Assembly (NCBI GenBank): GCA_014871385.1
Contig: CM026433.1
Location: forward strand, 16,127,808 to 16,191,807
Length of the DNA stretch: 64,000 bases
Origin: Ceratodon purpureus
Lineage: Eukaryota > Streptophyta > Bryopsida > Pseudoditrichales > Ditrichaceae
Direction of reading: 5' to 3'
Shown here: positions 1 to 11,377 of the stretch, piece by piece
How positions within the stretch are numbered: position 1 is the stretch's first letter
Layout: each line of letters opens with the position of its first letter
Program-made: the position numbers and the translations under genes
The notes under the pieces: model-generated
The model's input: the letters and a program-made list of their open reading frames with translations, nothing else
Databases searched by the model: none
Told to the model about the DNA's origin: nothing

Positions 1-117
1 GATGAGGAAGAAATTCGGAAGTATGAAGGACATCCACTATCACCCAGGACCAGCAGGAGGGAATTCCCAAGGCCCGGTGAAGGAGACACACAGCATTGCT
101 GGAACCCACAGACCAGA

Positions 118-2350
118 ATGGCATCGGCATATGACCATTACCAGGAGGAGGAGAAGAAAGGAGGCATCAGACCAGACACACCAAAACCAGGGGAGAAGAC
201 ACCAGGTGACTTGGTGGAGACATTGGAAACGCTGAAGAAGAAATTGGAAGAAGTTCACACTGGAGACAGAATCCAGACAGGAGCAGCAACACTGTCAGAG
301 ATGTATAAAACGGGTAAGCCAGCACAGGTGAATCCCAGGAGACCAGTGGTACATTTTGCACAAGAGCAGTTCCAAGGAATGGAGCTGGAGGAAGATGAGG
401 AGGACAGAAGACAGCTGGAGGAGTTAAAGGCTAGACAGCAGGCTAGAAGGCAGGCAGAAAGAGAACGAAGAAACCAGCAGGCAACAGAGGACCTGTACAG
501 GAGGCAGATGGAGGAGCTAGGCCAGGCAGCCAGGTTCAGAGAGACAATGGAGGCTTGGGAAGAGAAGAATCGGGAGGAGATCAAACTGAAGGAAGCCATG
601 AAACTATGGCAGGAAACAAAGAAACTGGAAGAGCAGGACCAGGAGAAGCAAAGACAGGAGGCTCTTCGAACCTGGCAGGAGACTCAAAGAAGGGAGGAAA
701 TGAAGCAGGCAGCTGAGAGAAAAGAAGCAATGCAGCAGGACCTGCTAAGACAGGAGGCTCTGCGTTTATTACAAGAAGCACAGAGACTGGAGGACCGGAA
801 TAAGAAGGAGGAAGAAATGAAAGAAGCTACCCGGCAGGCGACCCTTTACAAATGGCAGGAGATACTGAGGGAAGAGAGCCAGAAACTCCAGGCCAAACCA
901 AGGGCGGATCCGTGGGCAGCATATGACCAATCAGTGGTCCAGGGGGACAGACCAGGTCAGCTAAGGGAAGCAGAATTGATGGGAGCACCCTACACTACAT
1001 CTGCTATACCAGGAAGTCCAGGGACAGATCATTTCCCAACCTCGAGGACTCGGGTGAGCCCAACAGGAGGAGGAGGAGCACATTCTACCTATGTGGATCA
1101 CCTCACAGGTGATGAGTACAGACCAGAAGTCAACAGAACTGCATACTGGCCAAGCGGAGGAGCAGAAGCCGGAGTAGGAGTCCCTGATACAGGAACAGGA
1201 TACAGAAGGCCAGCAGAGATAATGCGAGGGATGCCGTATGATACTAGACCACCTGCAGGAATAGGAGTACCAGGGGATACAGCGGACAGCAGTTATCCAG
1301 TGAGGCATGGTCCACCAGCCTACCCACCAGCTGCAAGACCCCGAGTACCACCAGTGACAGGACCAGTTCTGGTGGCGCAGAGGAAGCCGCTGACCTACAC
1401 GAAGTACAAGGAAGGGACGAATCCAGATGCTCACATACGGCAGTTTGAGAGGACCCTATGGCACAACGGAGAAACTGATGAGCAGGTGATAATCAACCTG
1501 ATGGGTACCACTTTGCTGGATAAGGTTGGTGCATGGTATGAGAATTTCCTAGAGAACCATGTCTACTGCTCATGGGAGGATGTTAAAGCTGCTTTCAGGA
1601 GGAGGTACAGAGACCAGACTACTGATGAGGCAGTATACAGGGAATTGAAGTCCTTCAAACCGGGGGATAGAGAGAAGGTACAGGACTACTATGATCGGTT
1701 TATGACATTAATTAAATGTCTACAATCTGATCCAGGAGAAGGGTTCAGAATTACTAACTTTCGAGCAGGACTGCTGGAGTATATCAAGATCACTACCAGT
1801 GTGGCACCAGTCAGGAGTTTGACAGAGTTGGTAGATGCAGCTCTGAGATGCGAGGAGAACTGCACTGATTCTAGTGGTAAACCCACTAAGATCGAAGTGA
1901 AGAAAGTGGAGGCCAGCAGTAAGGCAGCCACAGTGACCAGGAAGGAGCCTGACCAGGAGGCTCCAAGGAAAGCCTGTGGTATTTGTAAGAAGCTGGGCCA
2001 TGATGATAAGAACTGTTGGTACAACCCAGCTAACCAGAGGGGGTCAAGTGCGAAGAAAGAAGGAGAAGACCATGTTGGTGTCAATGAAGTCTCTCCTTCT
2101 AAACCAGCAGGAACTTACAGTTACAACCAAGGATACCAGCGACCACCGAACTCCAGGGCAGGCAGCAGCCAACAAAGGAATTATGGTGACCAACCACCAA
2201 GTTGTTTCTTGTGTGGAGGAGTAGATCACAGAAGCTGGAACTGTCCCAAGAAGGCACAATGGGACCAGTTTTTGGCAGACCAAGAGAAGACCAACAAGAA
2301 ACAGGATCACCATGTCAGTAATGTGGAGATTGAGCTAATAGAAGAACCTG
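118..2350 (+). CDS. E1 gag region
   Basis: Structural (capsid/nucleocapsid) part of E1. The first ~270 residues are almost entirely charged coiled coil (E/K/R/Q-rich, repeated 'W-Q-E-T/I' and 'R-Q-E-A-L' patterns). A retrotransposon gag domain follows (around 1390-1870: [37 protein letters not shown]). Two zinc knuckles follow, [14 protein letters not shown] near 1975 and [14 protein letters not shown] near 2206. The start used is the first Met of the long frame. The long coiled-coil extension is unusual for plant gypsy gag and is shared in weaker form by E2. Confidence 0.85.
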
Positions 2351-2929
2351 AAGAGTCAGTGGGGGTAGCTACCATGACTAGAGCCCAGAGGCTGAAGGCA
2401 GGACTGTTACCTATCCAGGATGAATCAAGGGAACCTGAACCAAGAAAGGCCAGGACGAAGGAGGACTGGCAGGAGGAAGAGAAAATCAGGAATTCGATGC
2501 TAGCAACCTTGAAGGAAATTGAGCTTCAGGAAAAGCAGGAGAAGGCAGAAGCAGAGAGACTCAGAGCGACTTTAAAAACAGTAGAGAAGGAAGGTGATGG
2601 TGAAGTGCTGGATAATGAGTGGGCAGGATTCCCAGACTCAGATACACTAGCCTACAGCTCCAAGACAGTCGAGCAGGCACTGGGGGCAGAAGGGGAGATC
2701 AGTACAGAGAACAACCAGGAGCAGCATTATGCAACTGTGGTTGGAAGAAAAATACTGGACAGTCCCATCACAGTCTCACTAGGACAGCTGCTGAAGATGG
2801 CCCCTAATTTGACAGAATTTGTGAAGGCCCACGTATTCCCAGAAATGGCAGAGGACCAGTCCACTCAACCAGAGCCAGCACCAAGCAAGAAGCCCACAAC
2901 CAGTCAACCAGGGAAGACTGATTTAATAG

Positions 2930-5900
2930 GCAGTCTTGCTATTGATGTTGATAGAGAACTGCCAGTGCTGACTGTGCAGATAGGCAATGGAATTCTGGAG
3001 AATGTTCTACTGGATGGAGGCTCAGGTGTGAACCTGATCACTGAGGAGGAGCGTAAAAGACTGGGCCTCAAGGACCCACAGCCTGCTCCTTTCAGACTAC
3101 GAATGGCGGACCAGACAGTAGTTGACCCGGTGGGAATGATTCATAATGTGAAAATTCACATCCACGGTATCCCTTACCTTATCACCTTGACTGTTATTAA
3201 AAATAAAGAAGTGAATGAAGCCTATAGTATGCTGCTAGGCAGACCTTGGTTAATTGATGCTAAGGTAAACCATGACTGGGGTAATAACCTGGTTACAATC
3301 AGAGGTAATGGTACTGTAAAAACGATATCAGTCAGTCAGCGAAAGGGGCCCAGGCCTAAGTTACCAGAAGTCCTAGTCTGCTATAATTTTACTGAAGGAC
3401 TGACAGATGAGGAGGAAGCCTTGTGGTTAGCTAGTGAGCAAGACTTACTGGCAGTTGGAACAGTCACTCTGCCTCGAATGGAGCAGAACAAGGACCAGGA
3501 CAACAGAAAGGGCCAGGACGACATCAAGAGCCCGACAAAGAACCAGGACCAGGACCAGGGACAAGAGGGGGGATCACAGCGGGCCTACCCAGACCATTTC
3601 TACAACTTTGAGGAGGGCGACATTGAAGTGGATGAGACACCAGCCCGGGAGAAAGTGAAGAAATTGAAGATAGCATCCTGGACCTTACCAGAGTCGGAGC
3701 AGTTGAGAAAAATTAACCTTGGAACAGAGGAGGAGCCCCAGTATCTGAAGATTAATGCAGCCATTAGTCCAGAACAGGCTATTGAAGCAGAAGCTCTGTT
3801 CAGGGAATTCAAGGATGTATTTGCCTGGACCTATAAGGACCTGAGGGGTATCCCACCCTCAATTGCACAGCACAGGATTGAGTTGGAGAAGGATATCCCA
3901 CCATCCCATCAGGCCAGATATCGCATGAATCCAAATTATGCCAGTATTGTGAAGCAGGACTTGGATAAACTGCTTCAGGCTGGATTCATTACACCAGTAG
4001 AGGATGCTACCTGGTTATCCCCTATTGTTATTGTTCCCAAGAAAAATGGGAAGTTGAGAATTTGTATTGATTTTCGCAAATTGAATGCTGCCACTAAAAA
4101 GGACCCGTATCCATTGCCATTTACTGAGGAAGTGTTGGATTCTGTGGCAGGACATGAGATGTATTCGTTTCTGGATGGGTACTCCGGGTACCACCAGATT
4201 CAGATAGCACCAGAGGACCGGCACAAGACTGCTTTTGTAGCAGACTGGGGAGCTTTCGTGTGGATAGTCATGCCTTTTGGGCTGAAAAACGCACCTCCCA
4301 CATACCAGAGGGCAGTAAACAAAGCCTTTCGTGATTTTATTGGTGATTTTATGAAATTGTTTTTGGATGACTTCAGTGTGTACAGTGACATTATTAGCCA
4401 CCTGGTCAAACTGAGAAAGTGTTTTGAGAAATGCCGTGAGTATGGGATAAGTCTAAATCCTGAGAAATGTTTACTACTGGTCTTCTTTGGTATTATACTA
4501 GGCCACATTGTGTCTAAGGAAGGGAAATTTCCTGATCCTAAGAAAATTGAAGCAGTTGAGAACATGCCTAGACCAGAAAAACCAGTAGATGTACAGGTTT
4601 TTAACGGTTTTTCCCAGTTTAACAGGTGCTACATTAAGTCGTATGCACATATCATGGAGCCAATCACCAGGCTCATGAGGAAGACAGAGGAGTTCATCTG
4701 GTCAGACCAGTGTGAGCAGGCATGGAAAAAAATCAAGGAGCAGTACCAGAATGCGCCAATTCTCATTGCACCAAGATGGGACCTGGAGTTCCATGTGCAT
4801 ACAGACGCTTCGAATATAGCAGTAGGAGTGATGCTCGCCCAGAATCCAACAGGGAAGTGTGACCAGCCCATTTCTTATGCTAGTAGATTGCTGAATTCTG
4901 CTGAGAGGAACTACAGTACTACTGAAAGGGAAGCTTTGGCAATGGTTTATGCTCTAAACAAGTATAGACATTATCTGCTGGGCAATAAGTTTGTTTTCTA
5001 TGTTGACCATATGGCACTGGTGTATCTGGTCAATAAGCCGCAGGTGTCAGGCAGGATAGCAAGGTGGCTACTGCTGTTTCAAGAATACGATTTTACAGTG
5101 GTGTATAAGCCAGGGAAAAATCATGGTGTGGCAGATGCGATGTCAAGACTGACCAACGGAGAACCAGCAACTGGTGTCGAGGACCAGACCAAGGATGCAA
5201 GTTTGTTTTATGTTAAACCAGAATGGTTAGAGGATGTACGTTCTTACCTGAAATCTGGTGTTGTACGACAGGACTTGTCTAAGGAGGAGCAGAGGAAGCT
5301 GATCCTGAAGTCACTGCCCTATACACTCGTCCAGGGAGTTCTGCACAAGCGAGGACATGATCTGGTGGTCAGGAGGGTACTGGACCCAGTGCAGGCAGAG
5401 GTGGTGATGAAGGAGATGCACAATGGAGTAGCAGGTGGTCATTTTTCACAAGATATCACCAGCAGGAAGATACTGGACGCCGGATACTGGTGGCCCGCGA
5501 TACATCGGGATGTTGCAGAATACTGCAAGGCGTGTGATAGATGCCAGGGAGTGGGATGCATGGCAAATACTGGTTTAGCTACCTTAGTGGCCAGTATGCC
5601 AGCAGAACCATTTATGAAATGGGGATTGGACTTTATCGGGCCCATTAAACCAACAGCATCCACAACAGGGAACAGGTACATACTGGTGGCTACAGACTAT
5701 GCTACCAAGTGGGTGGAGGCAAGGGCGCTCAAAACCAATTCAGCAGCAGTTACTGCTAAGTTTTTGTATGAGTAGATCCTTTCAAGATACGGGTGTCCCT
5801 TGACACTTGTAAGTGACCAGGGTTCTCATTTTATAAATGAGGCTATAGAACACCTGGTGGAGCATTTTCTGCTCCAGCATCGGACATCAACCACCTATTA

Positions 5901-6480
5901 CCCCCAGGGTAATGGCCAGGCAGAGTCAACAAACAAGGTGATTGGTCACCTACTGAGTAAACTAGTCAATGATAGGAGAACAGATTGGGATGAACATCTC
6001 CATACTGTACTGCTCTCCTACAGGACTGCTTACAAAGTAACTACAGGTTACACACCGTTTCAACTGGTCTATGGCTTACATCCGTTAATGCCAACAGAGT
6101 ACCTAGTACCGACCAGGAAGACAAACAGCGATATTGATTACACACCGACAAGGGTGTTGGCAGCCAGGATTGCAGACCTGGAGCAGATGGACACATCAAG
6201 ACTGGCGGCCCAGGAAGCAGTAGGAGCCAAGCAGTGGAACAGAGCACTTTGGAGCCAGCAACATTACAAGCGAAAGGATTTTCAAGTAGGTGATTATGTG
6301 CTCTGGTATCCCAAGGGCCACAAGGAGCATGTGGGAAAATTCAAAAGTCGGTGGTTTGGACCTTATAGGGTCCAGTACAGGCTCCCCAACAATACTGCTT
6401 TGTTGGTCCAGGTAAAAAATTTTGAACCAGACCCAGTCTTGGTTAATATTAATAAATTAAAACCATACAAATTTTATGAG
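2930..6480 (+). CDS. E1 pol region (PR-RT-RNase H-IN)
   Basis: Polyprotein enzymes of E1. Retropepsin-like active site [11 protein letters not shown] near 3010. RT with the catalytic F-L-D-D box ([10 protein letters not shown]) near 4360. RNase H with HTDAS near 4800, TTEREALAM near 4920 and VDHMALVYL near 5000. Integrase with the HHCC finger (GGHF...ACDRCQ) around 5430-5550, a DDE core beginning [11 protein letters not shown] near 5620 and continuing SDQGSHF near 5810, [14 protein letters not shown] near 5900, and a GPY-type module (RWFGPYRV) near 6350. Pol makes cDNA from the element RNA and inserts it in the nucleus. The reading frame of the element is broken about once; I treat it as a fossil copy. 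Confidence 0.9.
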
Positions 6481-6499
6481 AAGGGAGTACTGGAAACAA

Positions 6500-9400
6500 G
6501 GACACCAGGACAATTGACCAGAGGACTGGTCAACGAACAAAAGGGGGATAGTGTCCAGTCAGTGGTAGAAAATACAGAGATAGAGGGTGAAAAAAACAGT
6601 GAAGAAGGAGGCAGTGAAGCAGTAAACCAGCAGAGGAGTGAAGAAAATAGTGAGAGAAAAATCAAAAATCAAAAGAAAAATGATGATGAGCAAAAAGAAA
6701 GGCAGCAGTTAAGGGAAGGAGACATGAAGGAAGTGATTGAAAAAAATAATGGAAAGGAGAAAAATCGGAAAAAAGAAAAAAATAAAGAAAAAAATGAAAA
6801 AGAAAAAATAAATGAGAAGGAAAGATTGGAAACAATAGGTTGCGGAGTAATGGAGGTAGTACCAGTAGCAGTTAAGGTGACGGGACAGTCACGGCTGCAG
6901 CCCATTAAGTTGGAGGGAGAACTGGATTCATCCATCCAACCGATTCCATCCATCCAGACCCAAGAGGGCAGGCGGATGGATGAAGACAGTAGGCCAGGGA
7001 TGACAAATGGCGAACCAGGTTGGACATCTAGGGTTTGCTTACACCACCCAAAGGGAAACCCAGACTTCACTTTTTGGAGTGATCGAGGGAATAGAGCTGA
7101 CTGTGAGATATGGAGAGAGGAGGAAACTAGAGCGAGGGAGTGGAGTTACAGGGCAAGGCAGCTAGAAGAAGGGCGGCGGCGAGTGCTCCAAGAGGAGCAG
7201 CAGCTTCAACTCGAAGGAGGGCGGCGGCTGTGGCAAGAAGAACAGCAGCTCCAAGAGAAGAGGCGACGGGTACAGGAGTTAGAGGAGGAGTGGCGGCGGC
7301 TGCAGGAACAAGAAGAAGAGAGACGGCAGCTACTGCAAGTGGAGCAGCGACTTCAACTTGAAGAAGAGCGGCAGCTGCGGGAGCTGGAAGAAGAGCAGCG
7401 GCGATTGGTTCACGAGGAGCAGCAACTTCTGCAAACGGAGAGGCGACGGCAACAGCTCCAGGAGAACCAGCAGCAGCAGCAGCAACTAGAGGCGGAGCGG
7501 CAGCAGCAGCTAGAGGCGGAGCGGCAGCAGCAGCTAGAGGCGAAGAGGCAGCAGCAGCTAGAGGCGGAGCGGCAGCAGCAGCTAGAGGCGGAGCGGCAGC
7601 AGCAGCTAGAGGCGAAGCGGCAGCAGCAGCTAGAGGCGGAGCGGCGGCGGCACCATTGGGGCGAAGCCCGAAACCTGCGACGGGGTAAAACCCTAGAAGG
7701 GAGCGGAGTAGAGGGTGTCGACGACAGAGATAGAGGCAGCAAGGAGGGCGACGGGGACAAACCAGCTGATCGGGCGAACGCAGAACTAAATAGAGGAAGA
7801 GGGGCGCGATTTGAAGCAGGAGCCCAAGTGCAGCACGAAGGCGAGCTGCAGCATCAACTCGGAGGACAACGGCAGTTGATACATCAGGTAACCCGACCCA
7901 TACTAGACTTTGGGAGAGCTTCTGAGCTCGAGGGTGAAGGGATTCAAGGGGTTTATGTAAGTCCCGATAGAAGCAGAATAGAACAAGGAGGATTAGCCGG
8001 GGGAGCAGAACAGAGTACCCAGCCAGCAATAGAGGGTAGGGGACCAGAAAAATTAGAACTGATAGAAGAGTGGACAGAGGCTGAGGCATCACCTCTTACA
8101 TTTAGAAATTGGGGAAGAGAAAAAACGGTAGAAAAAAGGGAAGACAGGCTTAGGGTGATTCGAATTGGGATAGAGGGGATGGTAACCAGTGGGGACGCAG
8201 ATCAGAGAAGATCAAGAGAACCGGCACCACCAAGCCGAAGGGCAGTGAAGGGTACTCTACACGAGTACATAACAAGGGCAGAAGTCAGGGGGGAGATGGA
8301 CCAGATGGAAATACAGGAAGAAGGAGGGGCGCCACCACAGCAGACCCAAGAAGCATCGGAAAGGGACCAAGTGAGGGGACCAGGACAGGGGGCGGAGCTA
8401 CAGCGGACCGGGACAGGTACTAGGAGGAAGCAGACGGAAACATTGGCCAGAGCTCCAAAACAGGTCACCATCGCCAGGAGAAGAAACAGGACCATTAAGC
8501 TCACTTTCATACCCTTGGAGTATTGGAAGGCGTGGAGGGACCTGAAGGATGACCACTGGGCTGAGAAGGTGAGTTTGGGCTCTTTCTACGAGTACACCTG
8601 GCCAAAACCGAGGACAGAGTTGGTGGCCGATTTCGTGGAGGGGTTTCAATACACGAAGGGGGAGAAGACTGAGTACACCACACCGATCAGAGCCTCGGTG
8701 AGAGGGATACCAGTAGAGATCACGGCTTGGACCATTCAGCAGGCCTTGGGCATCGAGGGGACCAGGGTCTCACCCATTCCGAAGAGCAGGAATGACATGG
8801 ACCCGAGGTACATGAGGATGTTCGGGTTGACTAAGGCAGATCATACTTCGGATGGGACCAAGATCAACGGGTTTGATGAACCGTACCAGGACAGAGTCAG
8901 GGCCTTGGTGGAGGTAATGTGTGTCAAGAAAAAATCCCTCTATGCCAGTAATGAGCTGCTCGAGAACATGTACCAGGCAGTGAAGAAGGGTGAGCACAAC
9001 TGGGCCCCCTTGATTTTATCTAGTCTACGCAGGATGCTCATCAGGGTCCATACGAGTCCAACCCGGGAGATTAAGGGAGCTGAGCTAATCGATGCTCTTT
9101 TGAAGAACTGGTTCCCTGACCAGGAGACTTACACTGACCCGGAGCCAAACCAGGAGTCTGAGGATGTGAATGATGGCAGTGAGGTCCCACCCGACCTGAC
9201 ACCTGTAAGAGCAGAAGGAGAACTTCCACCTGATGTGGTTAGCGGGGAAGGGACCAGAAAATGCAAGGGGAAACAGCTGAAGCCAGGATCGACGGAGCAG
9301 AAAAGGAAGGGGGAGTACCAGTCGTCGTCATCAACAGGGCAGGAGAAGGTTACCAGGAAAGGGAAGAGGAAGTTGCCAGCGACCCCCTCTACGACTAAGG

Positions 9401-10634
9401 ACCAGGGTCAAACTTTCAAAAGGCTCAGGAGGAACGACACCAGACCAAGGTACAAAGAGAGCACTACGGGGTCTCTAGACTCCAAGGAGGCAGAGGAGGT
9501 AGAAAGAGGCGCTATCACCTCTGACCCCAGGCGAACCCCAACCACCAGGAGCAGGGAGAGGGCCAGGATTGTAGCAGAGGGGCCATCAGCGGGGACACCA
9601 GTGGAGGCCTCCCATACGCTGCTATCTCTGCAGCAGTCTCAGCCAGTGGCTCCAGTAGAAGAGAAGGGCCAGACTTCTCAACATCCACCAGGAGAAGAGG
9701 GGCAGACAGTTGAAGGACCCAAGACGACCAAGACGACCGAAACACTGCCACCACGGAATCTGGGCGGGGCCTTCATGTCGGTAGATGGAGGAAAGTCCGA
9801 GGTGGTCGTAGGGCTGGAGAGCTTGATGGAGCAGATGACCACTTGGTTAGACGAGACCAGGAGGATCAAGAACTTGCAGACACGCTTGGATCAGCGGAAA
9901 CCCTCGTATGCAGAGTTAGTAGAGCACAATCAGCAACTGGAGGCTAGAAACCAGGAGCTTACAGTGCAGCTAGGCCAGGCAGGGAAGGAGATGAAGGAAT
10001 TGAAGATTACCTGGGCCGAAACTAGGAGGAAATTGACAGCCTTCACCGAGGAGCAGCAACAAGAGAGGGCCAGATGGGCAGCACAAGGAGGGATGGTGGA
10101 AGAAGCCCGCCGGCGGAGATTGGAGCTAGAACTTAAGACAAATGCCCGGTTGAACGACTTCGACCGATTGGCACTCGAAAACCAGCAGTTGAGACGCCAA
10201 CTGGATGTGGCCGAAGCCAATTCAACTCCAGCAGCCAGAGGACTAGCTCGGCATTTGCTAACCACCTCCAAGAAACAGGTGTGTGACGAGCTGAAAGCTT
10301 ATGGCGAGGACCAGGATCGGTTGAACAGGTATTTGGTTCGGTTTGTGGAGGCTTTCCCTACATTTGCCTATTGGGTAGATGAGGAGCAGGGAGCACCCGA
10401 ACCAACCACTGGTTTCGAGGAGGTGGAGCGGACCATAGGGTTAGTGGTGTCTTCTTTAGACACTAATGCAGGACCAGCCACGGCAGCAGGACCAGCCACG
10501 GCAGCAGGACCAGCCACGGCAGTAGGACCAGTCTCGGTAGTAGGAGGACCAGTAGCGACATCACCAGGACCAGTGGCGACACCAGGAGGACCAGAGAAGG
10601 AAGTGACCGAGGCTACACCCATGAGTGGCTAGAG
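6500..10634 (+). CDS. E1 accessory region 3' of integrase (about 1380 codons)
   Basis: A very long extra coding region that continues directly from the integrase end. In order: a Lys/Glu-rich stretch (about 6580-6830); a Gln/Glu/Arg-rich coiled coil with an exact tandem array (7140-7660); acidic and basic linkers; a globular domain at about 8490-9130 (DHWAEKVSLG, KPRTELVADFVEGFQY, VRGIPVEITAWTIQQALGIE, ALLKNWFPDQE); Ser/Thr/Pro-rich linkers with KRKGE and GKRK basic patches; a second coiled coil (about 9860-10200); and a Gly/Pro/Ala repeat tail. The globular domain recalls the 'putative plant transposon protein' domain (I believe Pfam PF20167) and is clearly shared with E2 at about 35.4-36.0 kb. 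No signal peptide or membrane segment is visible, so it is not an env-type protein. Function unknown. Confidence 0.8.
7477..7650 (+). repeat. 24-bp tandem array coding RQQQLEAE/K
   Basis: Seven near-identical 24-bp units (core cagcagctagaggcggag) encode the octapeptide R-Q-Q-Q-L-E-A-E/K. The variable residue follows the order E,E,K,E,E,K,E. This suggests that a 72-bp three-unit block was itself duplicated. The array extends a heptad-like coiled coil in the accessory protein of E1. Confidence 0.9.
10468..10605 (+). repeat. GGACCAG-rich tandem repeat at the 3' end of the E1 accessory region
   Basis: Three direct copies of an 18-bp unit (ggaccagccacggcagca, last copy slightly changed) are followed by diverged copies that keep ggaccagt. 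The protein reads G-P-A-T-A-A repeats. The same GGACCAG word occurs widely elsewhere in E1. Confidence 0.85.
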
Positions 10635-10753
10635 TAGGATTACGGGGTATACTGGTAGGACCAGTAGTAGGCTCTTTTTAATTTTTATTTCCTTTTTTAT
10701 TTTTGGCTAACTACATAAAAATAGAAGCCAGAGCATCTGAGGACAGATGCAGA

Positions 10754-10768
10754 CTAAAAGGGGGATAA
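10754..10768 (+). other. E1 polypurine tract
   Basis: Purine run ctaaaagggggataa directly before the TG that opens the 3' LTR. It is the plus-strand DNA primer site of the element. E2 has nearly the same sequence (gaaaaaggggataa) before its 3' LTR, supporting a close relationship. Confidence 0.85.
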
Positions 10769-11377
10769 TGTTAAAGGGATTTTTTGCCTTTTCACCTAGG
10801 AGCAGTAATTTAGGAGCAGAACAGTAAACTGCCAGGAGCAGTAAAACAGTTAGTTACTGCGGATTTCTTAGTTACTGCGTTTTGAATGAAGTTTTGACAG
10901 TCGGATGAAAAATCGACTTGGATGAAAAATGGACAGATTGGAGGACGGCTAGGGTTTGGGGGGGGTTAGTGAGGAGTGAGGGTGGCGGCTCTCACTCTCT
11001 CTCACTCTCTTGCAGAGTTTGTGGTGGCTATGGAGGTTAGGAGGGGGACTTAGAGGTTAGGATGAGGAGGGTGGTGTGTCAGAGCAGATCAGAATCTGCT
11101 AGGAGCAGGACTGAATGTGTATTGCAGCCATTAATGACAAGAAGTAGACCCTTGTTGATCATTTGTATTGTTGGGTATTGATTGATAGAGTTTATGGGTG
11201 TTGGAGATACTGCATTGATGGTAGTAGAAGGGGCAGATTGTGGGTTTTCTGGTACTGTAAGGAGCAGAATGATGTTGGGCAGAATTAGTTAGGTGGGTAT
11301 TAAAATTTCGAGAGTTTCTCCTTAGATCTGGACAGAGGAATAGCTTTTTAAGGGTGAAGCTAAATCACCCTTTAACA
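10769..11377 (+). repeat. E1 3' LTR (609 bp)
   Basis: Opens TGTTAAAGGG and closes CCCTTTAACA, a perfect 10-bp terminal inverted repeat with TG...CA ends, directly after a polypurine tract. The LTR is rich in the word GGAGCAG (at least six copies). The partner LTR is outside the window. Confidence 0.9.

Larger units (their letters stand above)
1..11377 (+). mobile_element. E1: Ty3/gypsy LTR retrotransposon, left end outside window
   Basis: A long gypsy-type element read left to right: gag with a long coiled-coil N-terminus and two CCHC knuckles, retropepsin, reverse transcriptase, RNase H, integrase, then a very long extra 3' coding region, a polypurine tract and one LTR. The order PR-RT-RH-IN and the absence of a chromodomain after integrase fit the plant Tat/Athila/Ogre branch. 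The 5' LTR and primer-binding site lie left of the window, so LTR divergence and target duplication cannot be read. The coding region is interrupted about once, so this copy looks broken but young enough that all domains are readable. It is a relative, not a copy, of E2 at 25669-51539: their pol regions align closely in protein but differ strongly in DNA. Confidence 0.95.

Noticed and set aside
7477-7650. CRISPR-like array
   Set aside because: The units are direct coding repeats without spacers, in a eukaryotic retroelement.
7127-8092. 321-codon minus-strand frame rich in Ala/Leu
   Set aside because: It is the complement of the Gln/Glu/Arg-rich coiled coil of E1; the CTG/GCC-rich reverse reading stays open by composition and has no domain.
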